Source of the DNA: Jimgerdemannia flammicorona
Taxonomy: Eukaryota > Mucoromycota > Endogonomycetes > Endogonales > Endogonaceae
Direction: 5' to 3'
Assembly (NCBI GenBank): GCA_003990745.1
Contig: RBNI01004505.1
Span: 1 to 13,934 of the forward strand
Length of the DNA: 13,934 bases
The notes under the pieces are model-generated. The model did no database searches. It was not told the origin of the DNA and saw nothing but the letters and a program-made list of their open reading frames with translations. Shown here piece after piece: positions 1 through 9,979 of this stretch. Every line of letters starts with the position of its first letter. The stretch's first letter is position 1. The translations under genes and the position numbers were made by a program.

Positions 1-7
1 TTTTTTT
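1..7 (-). other. 3' poly(A) end of LINE copy 1
   Basis: Seven T at the window edge read as an A run on the coding strand; the true length is cut by the window. An AATAAA signal sits at 29-34 (minus strand), about 22 bases before the run, a normal spacing for polyadenylation. Copy 2 has its tail about 30 bases closer to the ORF2 stop. Alternatively the element ends at the A-rich stretch near 30-36, and 1-28 is flanking DNA. Confidence 0.5.
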
Positions 8-70
8 ATAGTCACTTGGACTCTGCCATTTATTATCAATCTATTAATAAGTATACAGTATCTCCTCTCC

Positions 71-3000
71 CTACCTGATTTCTATAGGGGAGTCTCTCCC
101 ATATCATTATAAATAAAGGCCACCTTCTCACCCACTACTCTCACTCTTCCCCTACTCTGCCTATAGATCTTCTCCACCAAGTGACACCTTTGACCACCCT
201 GCAGCCCCCAACTAAGCTACCAGCCTGTCAAGGTGTCTTCCATAAGGTAATGCCAATGCAACAACTGGTTCTCTAAGCTAAGTCTCCTCTCATCTTCAAA
301 GACAAATAGTCAGTAACTGGCCAGCCCCACCCAAATCACCAAAACCCAGTCTAAGGTAAGCCACTCCTTTTCCACCCCCCCCACCAGTCTATCCCTCAGA
401 TCTTCCCACTGACCCTATGTACCATCTCTCTGACACACTACCCCCAAGTAGTCTCCAACAGTCTACCAGAAGTCACTAAGTACCTCACACTCTCCTAGCC
501 AATGTTCAGACATCTGCACATATCCCCCTTCCTACCCTATATTGTGGCACTTCTTATAGTCAAAGCAACCCCCCTTGATAAGGTGACCCAAGTGGAAGTT
601 GAGTATTACATTCCTCCTCAGCATATACTACCAGACCACTTAGTACTTTGACAGCATCTACCTCCTCACCTCAGCACTCCAGGCCCACATGCTATACCAG
701 TTCCACTCTTCTCTGATACCAACTCCCTGCCATCTACTAGGCTACAGATTCTGGCCTTGTCCTCTTTGGCAGTCTATCCTATCACCAATGTCAAACTCAA
801 CTAAGAAAACACCACCTAGCAACACTCGGTCCCATCTCCATATTGCTGGGTCCCAAGCCACCTCTCCTTTATTATCCTACCAACAAATTCCAATACAGTG
901 TGCCTCCTCTGCTACTCCCCACCAGAAGCCTTTATATCACAATTGTACAGTCTTCTAAAGCCCAACCAATGATAGAAGATCACCTGTTGAGCCTCTTAGT
1001 GAGGACCTCATCTCCCAGACCTTTTGTAATAGGGGAACTCAACTGCTCCCTCTCAATTCCACTACTCTCTTCAATCTCTATACTCTCAAGCAGTGTAGCT
1101 ACTTCAGAAAGTTGACCAGCCCAAGCCCTCCTCTTGCCACTGGTAAGGACAAGACCTCCCAACTGATCTGACTCCTTCTTCCAGCCCAGATCCACTCCTT
1201 GGCCAGCTTCAACAATCATTTCACTATCCAGGCTGAGAAGTCCAGATGATAAGCCAGATACCATAACTTTGGCAGCCAATAGATATTCAAAATCAAGACA
1301 TGCCTTACTAGAGATAAATAGCAACCCCTCAGCTCTACAGGGCCTCCCCCCAGATTTCAACCCTCTACTCTCACCAAAGTCTAGGTAGTACTGACCCATA
1401 TACTGACAAATAAATACCCAAGTACTACACTACCTCACCAGTAAGGACAATTGTTCCAATAACATTCCCTCCCACCAGGCCATTGTCCAACACCATTGTT
1501 TCACACTTATACTAATTGAGTTTAGCTCCAGAGTTCTCCTCATACCACTTCACTGTCTTCTTGAGCTCCTCAACATCTGCAATGGATCCCAGACTGACTA
1601 CCATGTCATCTGCAAAGGCCCCAACTTTCCACCCAATTCCAAAGATGGAGAGCTCCACTATCTTCTACCTAATTCTGTCCATTAGGGGCTCCAGAGAAAG
1701 AGTATATAGAATGGGAGACAGTGGGTCCCCCTGGGGTACTCCTCTATCCAGAAGAAATGATACCCCTCTATGTCTATTACATATGAGCACAGCCCTACTC
1801 CTTTCCAGTAGGCTGATTATTGCTGATCAGAACTGTTGCAGTACCCCAGTCCTATCTAATACTTTTGCCAGCCAGACTCACCACACTCAGTCATAAGCCT
1901 TCTCTTGGTCCAAGAAGACCAATTGCCCATCTAGTCCACAGGCTCATGCCCCTTCAATAACTCCATGTACTTAAGCTGTGCCATCTCTAATGAGCCTACC
2001 TCCTATAAAGCCCCTCTGCTCAATACTCAGGACTTGCTGGGCCATCTTCTGTAGCCTTGCGACTACTACCTTAGTTACCAACTTTCTATCTATGTCCAGC
2101 AGCATAATCAGCCACCAGTTCTTCCAGTCCTCTCACCTTTCTTTGTTCTTGTAATGCAGTGTCACCAGCCTCAGATCCTATTCCCCCACCCATCTCCTTA
2201 TCTGTAATATAGAGTCACACAATGCTGTCATCTCACTCAGAACTCTCAGCCACCATCTTCTTCCAGAAGTCCCAGGGCAGACCATCCTCCCCAGATACCA
2301 TATCTGGAGTTATTGTGGCCAGAACCTAGTGTATCTCTTCCTCCCATACTGACAACACTAAGTCACCCAGCCCATCCACTTGAGGAGGGTGCCAATCCTC
2401 CAATGTCTGGTCAATAGCAGCAGCATCTGCTCCACCCTCCTCCTCACTCCACAATCCACTCCATCACCCCTTTAGTGAACCAAGAATGTCTTGTATACCA
2501 TGCACCAGTATACCATCAGAATCAACCACCCCCTCCCACCTTTGCTATACCCTTCTTGCCTAAAGGGCCCTCATGAGATACTTAGAGGATCTCTCTCCTT
2601 CCTCCAATCTCTGTCAATGAAGCTGTGCCACCAAGCTCTGCACCTTTACCTCCTCCTCATCCCTCAGCACCTGTTGTAATTCTCCAACCTCCATTTTCAC
2701 CCTTATCAATCTCCAATTCTCTCTCCTCTCCACCACTATTACTAACCCTGCCCAATCCTCCAAGAGTCTGATCAGTCTAATAGAAGCCCATCTTATCCAT
2801 TATCTCCTCTGCTTCCCAGCCTCCCTGCCAGCCTCACTCCAGTAAACTCTGGCTATTGCCTTCATCCTCATCTACCTAACACCAACTGGGGCACCTTCCT
2901 GCCTCTAGCTCTCCACCCTCAGTTGAATGTCTTCTGTCTATATATTCCACTGGATCCTATCATCTAATAATGAGAAATTGAGGCACTAATGTCCAGGCCC

Positions 3001-3723
3001 ATCCTCACTCCCCCCAAAATGTCTCTGCCCTAACAGCCCCCAATGATCCAACCAAGAGCACTATTCCACTTCCAGTGACTTCTAAACATCCAATCCCCAG
3101 CAGCTAGCTATCAACATCCAGTCAATCCTCATCCCCAGACCTCTTGCCCAGTATGTGTATACCCTCCTATCCCCCCAATACTCCCTACCAGCATCTACCA
3201 GAGCACTTAGCCTTTCTACATCCTCCCATACCACTAACCCTCCACTCTTACTCTCAGCTCCCCTTCTACCATCTGTTCTATCCACTAATGCATCCCAGAC
3301 CATATTGAAGTCTCCACCAAGCACATCCACCCCAGCCTCCACAAGGACCCCACTCTCTTAGAGACCCTTCACCCAATCCACTCATTTACTCCATACAGTA
3401 GAGCAGTAACAAGAGCCCATGGTGACTAGCTCCCAACCTATACATATCCACTCTCCCCAGACCAATCTATCCCCTCAGCTCCTCATATCCTATATCTCTT
3501 CTCAGCCCTTTTGGACCAGAATCCCAACCTTGCCCTTCCAAACTGCCTCACCTTCCCATTCCTTTATCTATTCCAGCCTATCCAAATCATCCTCACACCT
3601 GACATCCTGCAAGAGAAAGAGATTGGCCTCCAATCCCTTCAGCTAAGTAAAAATGTTTCTACATTGAGAAGTGCCCCATAACCCATTCATGTTTAAAGAG
3701 AAAATGTTGGTTGTACTATTTAT
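71..3723 (-). pseudogene. LINE ORF2 (endonuclease / reverse transcriptase), copy 1, broken
   Basis: This is a dead copy of the endonuclease-reverse transcriptase that makes and inserts new LINE copies by target-primed reverse transcription. Recognisable pieces in order: the N-terminal endonuclease strand with a QDVR motif near 3610; GGDFNMV and RIDWML in the stretch 3342-3082; an LDHWGLL motif just after it; the reverse-transcriptase GDPLSP segment near 1720; the catalytic FADD at 1605-1616; the P-V-A-R-G-G-L-G-L segment near 1130; and a C-terminal Cys/His motif at about 485-567. The start equivalent to the copy 2 ATG is ATA at 3721-3723. The reading frame changes at least twice between 3342 and 1399, so indels add to the many stops. 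The final TAG (71-73) is at the same place as in copy 2. At the C-terminal motif copy 1 keeps the His (502-504) but has Tyr for the second Cys (556-558). Confidence 0.88.
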
Positions 3724-3754
3724 AGTAAAATACAGTGTGTTATCTAGTCTATCT

Positions 3755-5776
3755 CTACTGCTCCATGTTCATCTCTTCCTGCATCATGTCCAGATTATAT
3801 TCTACAGTCACCTCCTCCTCTTCAGCCCTCTGAGCCTTCAGTCCAGCCAATAGCTCATTCATCTCCCCATCTGTCTTCTCCTCAAACTCCTCTCAGTACT
3901 CCAGGCAGGCCTCCTGTCAGAGCTACAATCCATGATGCTTATCCCAGCAGTATTTAGCCCTCTCACCAGTAACCCCTGCCAGCTCTGCCTCCCACTCCTT
4001 ATCCACCTCATACTCTTTCTCCTCTAGATACACTATAAGGATCTCTACCTTCAATGCCAACTCTATGCCATTCTCTTGCAGGATCTATGTCCAATGCTCA
4101 TCACTTATTACTCTCAAGTCTATCTCCTCCAACTCTTCAGCTGCTAGGTTATTCATCATCTTATATATCCAAAGTAGGTTCCCCACCTTCTTCCCTCCAG
4201 GAGTCACCAGTCTCCCTCTATCCAATATCATGGTGTCAGCCCTGGTACTTGCAGACTCATCCCATACCTCCAGGACATCCACCAGTTTCTCCTCTTCAAC
4301 CACCACCACTTATTCCCCATTCACCACCTCAGGAACTCCAAACTGCACTCACTGGGCCCCCCTCATTAGTACATCCTCTACCACTCTGCTTCAGGAAGTC
4401 AGACCTCACCTGATAAGAGAAGTAGGGGTAGGCAATCCCTCCCAGTCCTCCTCCCAGATCTCAAACATACCATCAGTATACAGATCATTGCCAGTCACTT
4501 TCCTGTCCTCCCCTGCCACCTTTTCTATACTCCTGCCATCCTTGCTGGTCCAGACACTCACTTTGGTACCCCCTGCCTCCACCATTCCACCTGCATCCTT
4601 CCAAGGTCTATCTTTCAGCTTAGCCAGCAGCTCCTTCTGATGTCTACATCTCTGAGCTCTTTCTCACTGCCTCTTGTCCACTCTAATCTGCTTCTCATCC
4701 ACCACCTCCAAGTGTATCGATTTCACAAAAGCCTTCTAAGCCTTTGCCCACTGCTCTACCACACCACTCAGCTCTTCCAATGCTTTCAACAAATCCTCTT
4801 TCTCCTCCTCACTCCCTTTCATCCTTGTCACCTTACACAAGATTGCCCCCCAGACCATCACCAAAGGCCAGTCCCTTGCCTTCTCAGTAGCTTCCTTCCC
4901 TGTTAGCTGAATCTGTATGTCAACATCCCCAGTCCTGAGCGAGGTCCCTTCCCAGACCCTGAAGCCAATGTCCACCACCTTGTCATACTCTACCATAACC
5001 TCCTCAACTCTCCTTCTTGTCTCCACTGCTGTCACCATAGGTACACCTTTCACCAGCAGTTGTACTACCCTGGGATCCTATCTCAGGCAGTGCACCATAG
5101 GGACACACATCTCCCCAATGGTCAAACCAACCTTCAGCATCTCCTCTAAAGGCTCAGCCTCCTCAAAGCCTACTTCCACTCTCTCTAATCCCTTCAGAAA
5201 CTTTACCAATGCTGCTTCAGCCACCTGCTTAGTAATAAGCCCCAGTACCATTTTTGCTATCACTGCTAGGCTCAGAAGTACAGTATAACCACAAATGCCA
5301 AGATCGATTTTTTGAGTAATGGGGCCACTGCCAGGCCCATTATACCATCTGCTAAATCTCCCTGCCCTCTAAGCCCCTGCCACTCAGCTGCACCATCAGC
5401 AGTCACATCTGGATTTTTTTTTCAGATTAGCAGTTCTATCACCATCAGCCATTATGCTCACCCCAGTCACTACACCCCCAGCTCCACTATCTCCACCACC
5501 AAGAGCTACTCTCCCATGAGCTGCTATCTTTTCCATCTCCTTGTCTTTTCTCAGCCATTCCTCTAGCCCAGATGCCTGCCATCTCCCCTTCACTATCTCT
5601 ATAAAGCTCACTCTCCCAGACCCCTGTCCTCTACTACTACCTCCTCTCCTTTCACATCCTCCTGCCAGCAGCCCCCTCATACCTCCTCCCAGTTCAGGAC
5701 CTCTCTCCACTTGCTGCCAGTCAAATGCACTAGAGCCACCCTGCTCAGTATATACCTCAGATTGCCTGTCGGTCAC
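3755..5776 (-). pseudogene. LINE ORF1 (putative RNA-binding/Gag-like protein), copy 1, broken
   Basis: This is ORF1 of copy 1, exactly 2022 nt like its partner in copy 2, ending at TAG 3755-3757 after M-E-Q. It probably encodes the nucleic-acid-binding protein that coats LINE RNA; that role is inferred from position and family. The first codon of the conserved block is GTG, with no in-frame ATG nearby. A 1-base insertion in a T run (9 T near 5413, against 7 in copy 2) shifts the frame. A 1-base loss near 5270 restores it, so about 140 bases are out of frame. Trp has become TGA at 4664-4666, next to an intact Gln codon that copy 2 lost. The recognisable middle part (5263-5078, 5053-4736) and the C-terminal part (4309-4085) match copy 2. 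No CCHC zinc knuckle was seen. Confidence 0.8.
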
Positions 5777-5856
5777 TAAGTTGTTAGTCTCTTTTCTCCA
5801 AAAATGATGTTGTAAGTGTTTTCCAAAGGTTGTGTAACCTGAATGGTACTGGAGAG

Positions 5857-6211
5857 TGGTGTGTGCTCAGACTTCACTTGTGGGTACCTTTGGGCCACCA
5901 CCAACCAAACTTATAGCCTGTCAAAAATTGGGTAGGGGCAGTATTACCAGAGTTACCACTATCTGAGGCAAAATGCGATCAAGTTGCCAAATATAATACA
6001 GGAAAGCCATGGACTTCCAATGATCAGTCATAATATTGAAGTTGAAAGTCTTATTGACTAGATCTCCTAGAAGACTAAACTTTGTACTATGTTTTTTATA
6101 GATAAGAAATATCTTATCAGAATTAAATATTAATTATTTATACTGGTGGTCTTTATCAAGGTTACAAATATTCCAAAGAACAGAAGTGAGCTCAGAGGTA
6201 AGCCTAGTCTT
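5857..6211. other. Non-coding spacer between the two LINE copies
   Basis: No coding region is visible. From 5857 to about 5990 the base composition is still mixed and could be extra 5' leader of copy 1 that copy 2 lacks. From about 5990 the DNA is AT-rich and resembles the sequence to the right of copy 2, as expected if it was one locus before copy 2 inserted. No tRNA, inverted repeat or promoter was recognised. Confidence 0.6.
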
Positions 6212-6225
6212 GATAGTATTAAGAA

Positions 6226-6231
<6 letters not shown>
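6212..6231. repeat. Target-site duplication, left copy (LINE copy 2)
   Basis: gatagtattaagaacctctt is repeated at 12084-12103 with one mismatch at the fifth base (a/g). The left copy runs straight into the T run of the element tail, as expected for target-primed reverse transcription with the plus strand as primer. Confidence 0.93.

Positions 6232-6256
<25 letters not shown>
6230..6256 (-). other. Poly(A) tail of LINE copy 2 (27 T on plus strand)
   Basis: An uninterrupted run of 27 T lies between the left target duplication and the short 3' UTR. One or two of the T may belong to the target site. The run marks the 3' end of the minus-strand element, which ends ...TAGACTGGT before the A run. 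No AATAAA is seen just upstream on the coding strand. Confidence 0.92.
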
Positions 6257-6292
6257 ACCAGTCTATAAATAAGTATACAGTATCACCACTCA

Positions 6293-9200
6293 CTACCCAA
6301 TCTCCATAGGGGAGCCCCTCCCCACCTCCTTACAAATAAAGATCACCTTCTCACCCACTACTCCAACTCTCCCCCCACTCTGTCCACATATTTTCTCTAC
6401 TAAGTATCGCCTCTGATCACCCTGTAGCCCTCAACCAAGCCACCAGCTTGTCAAGGTGTCTTCCATAAGACTATGCCACTGCAACAACCAGTCCTCCAAA
6501 CCCTGTCTCCTCCTATCCTCAAAAACAAATAGCCAGTGACTGGCTAGCCCCATCCAAATGGCTAAAGCCCAGCCTAAGATAAGCTACTCCTTTTCTACCC
6601 CCCCTATCAATTGATCCCTCAAGTCCTCCCACTGCTCCCACACTTCATCTCCCCTACATCTTACCCTCAAGTGATCTCCAATGGCTCACCAAAAGTCCCC
6701 CAGCACCTCACACTCTCCTAGCCAATATTCTAGTATCTATATATAACCCCCTTCCTGCTCTACATTAAGGCACTCCTCACAGTTGAAGCAACTCTCTATG
6801 ATAAGGTGGCCCGAGTGAAAGTTGAGCATTACATTCCTCCTCAGTATACGCCACCAGACCACTCAGTACTTTGGTGGCATCCACTTTCTCACTGCAGCAC
6901 TCCAGGTCCAAACATCATGCCAGTTCCACTCTTCTCCTATTCCAACTCCCTGCCAACTGCTAGGCCACAGATCCTGTCCCAGACCCCATTGGTATTCCAT
7001 TCTATCACCAATGTCGAACTCAATTAAAGGAATGCTGCCCAGCAGTATATGATCCCATCCCTATATCGCCAGGTTCTAAGCCACCTCCCCTTCATTTCCC
7101 TGCCAATGAATTCTAATATGGTACACCCCTTCTGCTATCTCCCACCAGAATCCTTTATATTGCAATTGTTCAGTATTCTGAAGTCCAACTAATGAAAGAA
7201 GATCACCAGTCGAGCCTCTTGGTGATGACCACCTCTCCCAGACCTTCTGCAGCAGGGGAACCCAACCACTACCTCTCAACTCCACTGCTCTCTTTAGCCA
7301 CCATGCTCTCAAGCAGTGTAGCTGTTTTGGAAAGTCAACCAGCCCAAGTCCACCTCTTGCCACTGGTAAGGACAAGGTCTCCCAACTGATCTAACTCCTT
7401 CTACCAGCCCAGATCCAACCCTTTGTCAGCTTTGTCAATCTCTTCACCACTCAGGCTGGGAAGTCCAGATGATAAGCCAGATACCACAACTTCAGCAGCC
7501 AATAGACATTCAAAATCAAGACATACCCTGCCAGAGATAGGTGTCATCCCCCCCAACCCTGCAGGACCTTCTCCCAGATTCCAATCCTCTGCTCCCACCA
7601 AAGCCTGGGCAGAACTGATCCATAGACAGACAAATATATGCCCAAGTACCACACTGCCTCACCAGTGGGGACAATTGTTCCTATAACTTCTCCTCCCACC
7701 AGACCATTGCCCAGCACTATTGTTTCACACTTGTACCAATTAAGCTTAGCCCCAGAGTTCTCCTCATACCACTCCACTGTCTTCTTGAGCTCCTCGACAT
7801 CAGCAATCGATCCCAAGCCAACCACCATGTCATCTGCAAAGGCCCTAACTTTTTACCCAATTTCAAAAACAGAGAGCCCCACTATCCTCCACCTAATTCT
7901 ATCCATTAGGGGTTTCAGGGAAAAAGCATACAGAATGGGGGACAGTGGGTCCCCCTGGGGCACCCCCCTACCCAGGGGGAACACTACCCCTCTATGCCCA
8001 TTATACATGAGTGCAGCCCTACTCCCTTCCAGTAGGCTGACCATCGCTGACCAGAATTGGTGCAGAACCCCAGTTCTATCCAATACTTTCACCAGCCAGA
8101 CTCATTATACCTGGTCGTAAGCCTTCTTCTGATCCAAGAAGACTAGTCACCCATTCAGTCCACAGGCCCTTGCCCCTTCAATAACTCCATGTACCCAGGC
8201 TGTGCCATCCCTAATGAGCCGACCACCCACAAATCCCCTTTGCTCAATACCCACAACTTACTGGGCCACTCTCTGTAACCTTGCCACCACCACCTTAGTT
8301 ATCAACTTTCTGTCCATATCCAGCAACATTATTGGCTGCCAGTTCTTCCAATCCTCTCACCTTCCTTTATTCTTATAAAGCAGCATCACCAGTCCAAGAT
8401 CCTGCTCCCCCACCCATCTCTCTATCTGTAGTATAAAGTCACACAATGCTATCATCTCTCCCATCACTCCTGGGACTCCCACCATTCACTTCCAAAAGTT
8501 CCAGGGCAGACCATCCTCTCCAGGTACTGTACCAGGTGTTGTCACAGCAAGAACCTGGTTGATCTCATCCTCCTGTACAGGTGATACCAAGTCACCTAGC
8601 CCCTCTACTTGTGACAGGTGCCAATCCTCCAATGTTTGGTCAATGGTAGCAGCATCTGCCCCACTCTCCTCCTCACTCCACAATCTACTCCATCACTCCT
8701 TCAATGATCCAAGAATGTCCTGTACCCCATTCACTAATATACCATCAGAGCCAAGTATCTCTTCCTACTGTTGCTGTACCCTTTTTATCTGAAGAGCCCT
8801 CGAAAGAAACTTGGAAGGCCTCTCTCCTTCCTCCAAATCCTGCCAACAAAGTCATGCTGCCAAGCTGTTTACCCTTGCTTCTTCCTCTTCCTGCAGCACC
8901 TGTTGTAGTTCTCCAACCTCCATCTTTGCCCTCATTAATCTCCAATCTTCTTCCCTCTCCAACATTGCCAGCCTTGCCCACTCCTCCAGGAGCCTAGCCA
9001 ATCTAATAGAAGCCCAATGCACTCTTTACCTTCTCTGCTTCTCTGCCTCCTTGCCAGCCTCACTCCAGTAGATCTTGGCCATCTCTTTCATCCTCATCTA
9101 CCAAACACCAACTGAGACACCCTCCTGCTACCAGTTCTCCACCCTCAGCTGAATGTCCTTAGCCCACTCATCCCACCAGGTCTTATCATCTAACAAAGAG

Positions 9201-9949
9201 AAATTTAGGCACCAATGTCCAGGCTCATCCCCACTCCCCCCAAAGTACCCCTGTCCCAAAAGCCCCCAGTGATCCAACCATAGACACCATTCCATCTCCA
9301 GCGACTTCTAAACATCTAGGCCCCAGCAACTGGCCATCAGAATCCAGTCGATCCTTGTCTCCAGGCCCCCTGCCCAATGCATATAGACCCTCCTATCCCC
9401 CCAGTACTCCCTACCAGTATCTACCAGCACACTTAGTCTTTCTACCTCCTTCCATACTGCCAGCCCTCCACTCCTACTCTCAGCACCCCGTCCTCTATCT
9501 GTTCTATCTATCAGTATATCCCGAACCATATTGAAATCTCCTCCAAGCATATCCACCCCAGCCTCTGCCAGGATCCCACTCTCCTGGAGACCCTTCACCC
9601 AATCTACATGCTCACCCTGTACAGCAGGGCAGTAATATGAGCCAACTATAACTGGCTCCCAGCCTGCATGAATCCACTCACCCCAGACCAATCTCTCCCC
9701 CCAGCTCCTCATATCCCTTATCTCTCCTCTGCCTTTCTGAACCAGAATCCTGACCTTGCCCTTCTAAATCACTACACCTCTCCATTCCTTCATCCATTCT
9801 ATTCTATCAGAATCATCCTCACACCTGACATCCTGCAAGAGGAAGAGATTAGCCTCCAATCCCTTCAGCCAAGTAAAAATGTTCCTATGTCTAGCAGCAC
9901 CCCATAACTCATTCATGTTCAAAGAAAAAATGTTAGTTGTACTGTTCAT
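6293..9949 (-). pseudogene. LINE ORF2 (endonuclease / reverse transcriptase), copy 2, stop codons only
   Basis: This is 1218 codons plus stop, close to the usual length of L1 ORF2. Order of motifs: endonuclease N-terminus NIFSLNMN just after the ATG at 9947-9949; LFLLQDVR at about 9830; GDFN at 9530-9541; RIDWILMA near 9330; D-H at 9269-9274; a charged linker; PGEDGLPWNFWK ending at 8489; WQPIMLLDMD near 8340; FLDQKKAYD at 8114-8142; GVPQGDPLSP at about 7937-7966; the catalytic FADD at 7829-7840; SGAKLNWYKCE and YLG shortly after; LSLAG at about 7540; ARGGLGL near 7360; and Cys residues at 6788-6790, 6779-6781, 6770-6772 and 6710-6712. The His expected between the last two is Tyr here (6725-6727) but intact in copy 1. 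The Q-D pair replaces the usual Q-E of the endonuclease. Stops fall mostly at former Trp, Gln and Arg codons, for example 9764, 9308, 8486, 7853, 7544, 6686. The terminal TAG 6293-6295 is shared with copy 1. Confidence 0.92.
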
Positions 9950-9979
9950 AATAAAATATGTTATGTTATCAATCAATCC

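Larger units (their letters stand above)
1..5856 (-). mobile_element. L1-like non-LTR retrotransposon (LINE), copy 1, degraded
   Basis: This is a decayed LINE read on the minus strand. Its 3' end faces the left edge of the window, where a T run (poly(A) on the coding strand) begins. It carries ORF1 (5776-3755) and ORF2 (3723-71) in the same order and nearly the same lengths as copy 2. A 60-base sample around the reverse-transcriptase FADD motif differs from copy 2 at about 8 positions. The right limit is where similarity to copy 2 stops, near 5856; copy 1 itself may extend further into 5857-6000. The left target duplication lies outside the window or is not recognisable. Many in-frame stops and a few 1-base indels make it non-autonomous. 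Clade assignment (L1/Tx1-like rather than Tad or I) rests on the ORF2 motifs and the absence of a visible RNase H domain. Confidence 0.9.

Noticed and set aside
11..20. Possible target duplication of copy 1 (tcacttg also at about 5879)
   Set aside because: Only seven bases match and the spacing to the element ends is inconsistent; this is likely chance.
6293..7070. RNase H domain after the reverse transcriptase, as in Tad and I elements
   Set aside because: Translation of this part shows Trp-rich and charged sequence and a Cys/His motif, but none of the spaced acidic residues of RNase H.
7401..7652. A separate minus-strand ORF of 83 codons
   Set aside because: It is in another frame from ORF2. 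The true frame here encodes the L1-typical LSLAG...WIWAGRRS...ISWE segment with a few stops.
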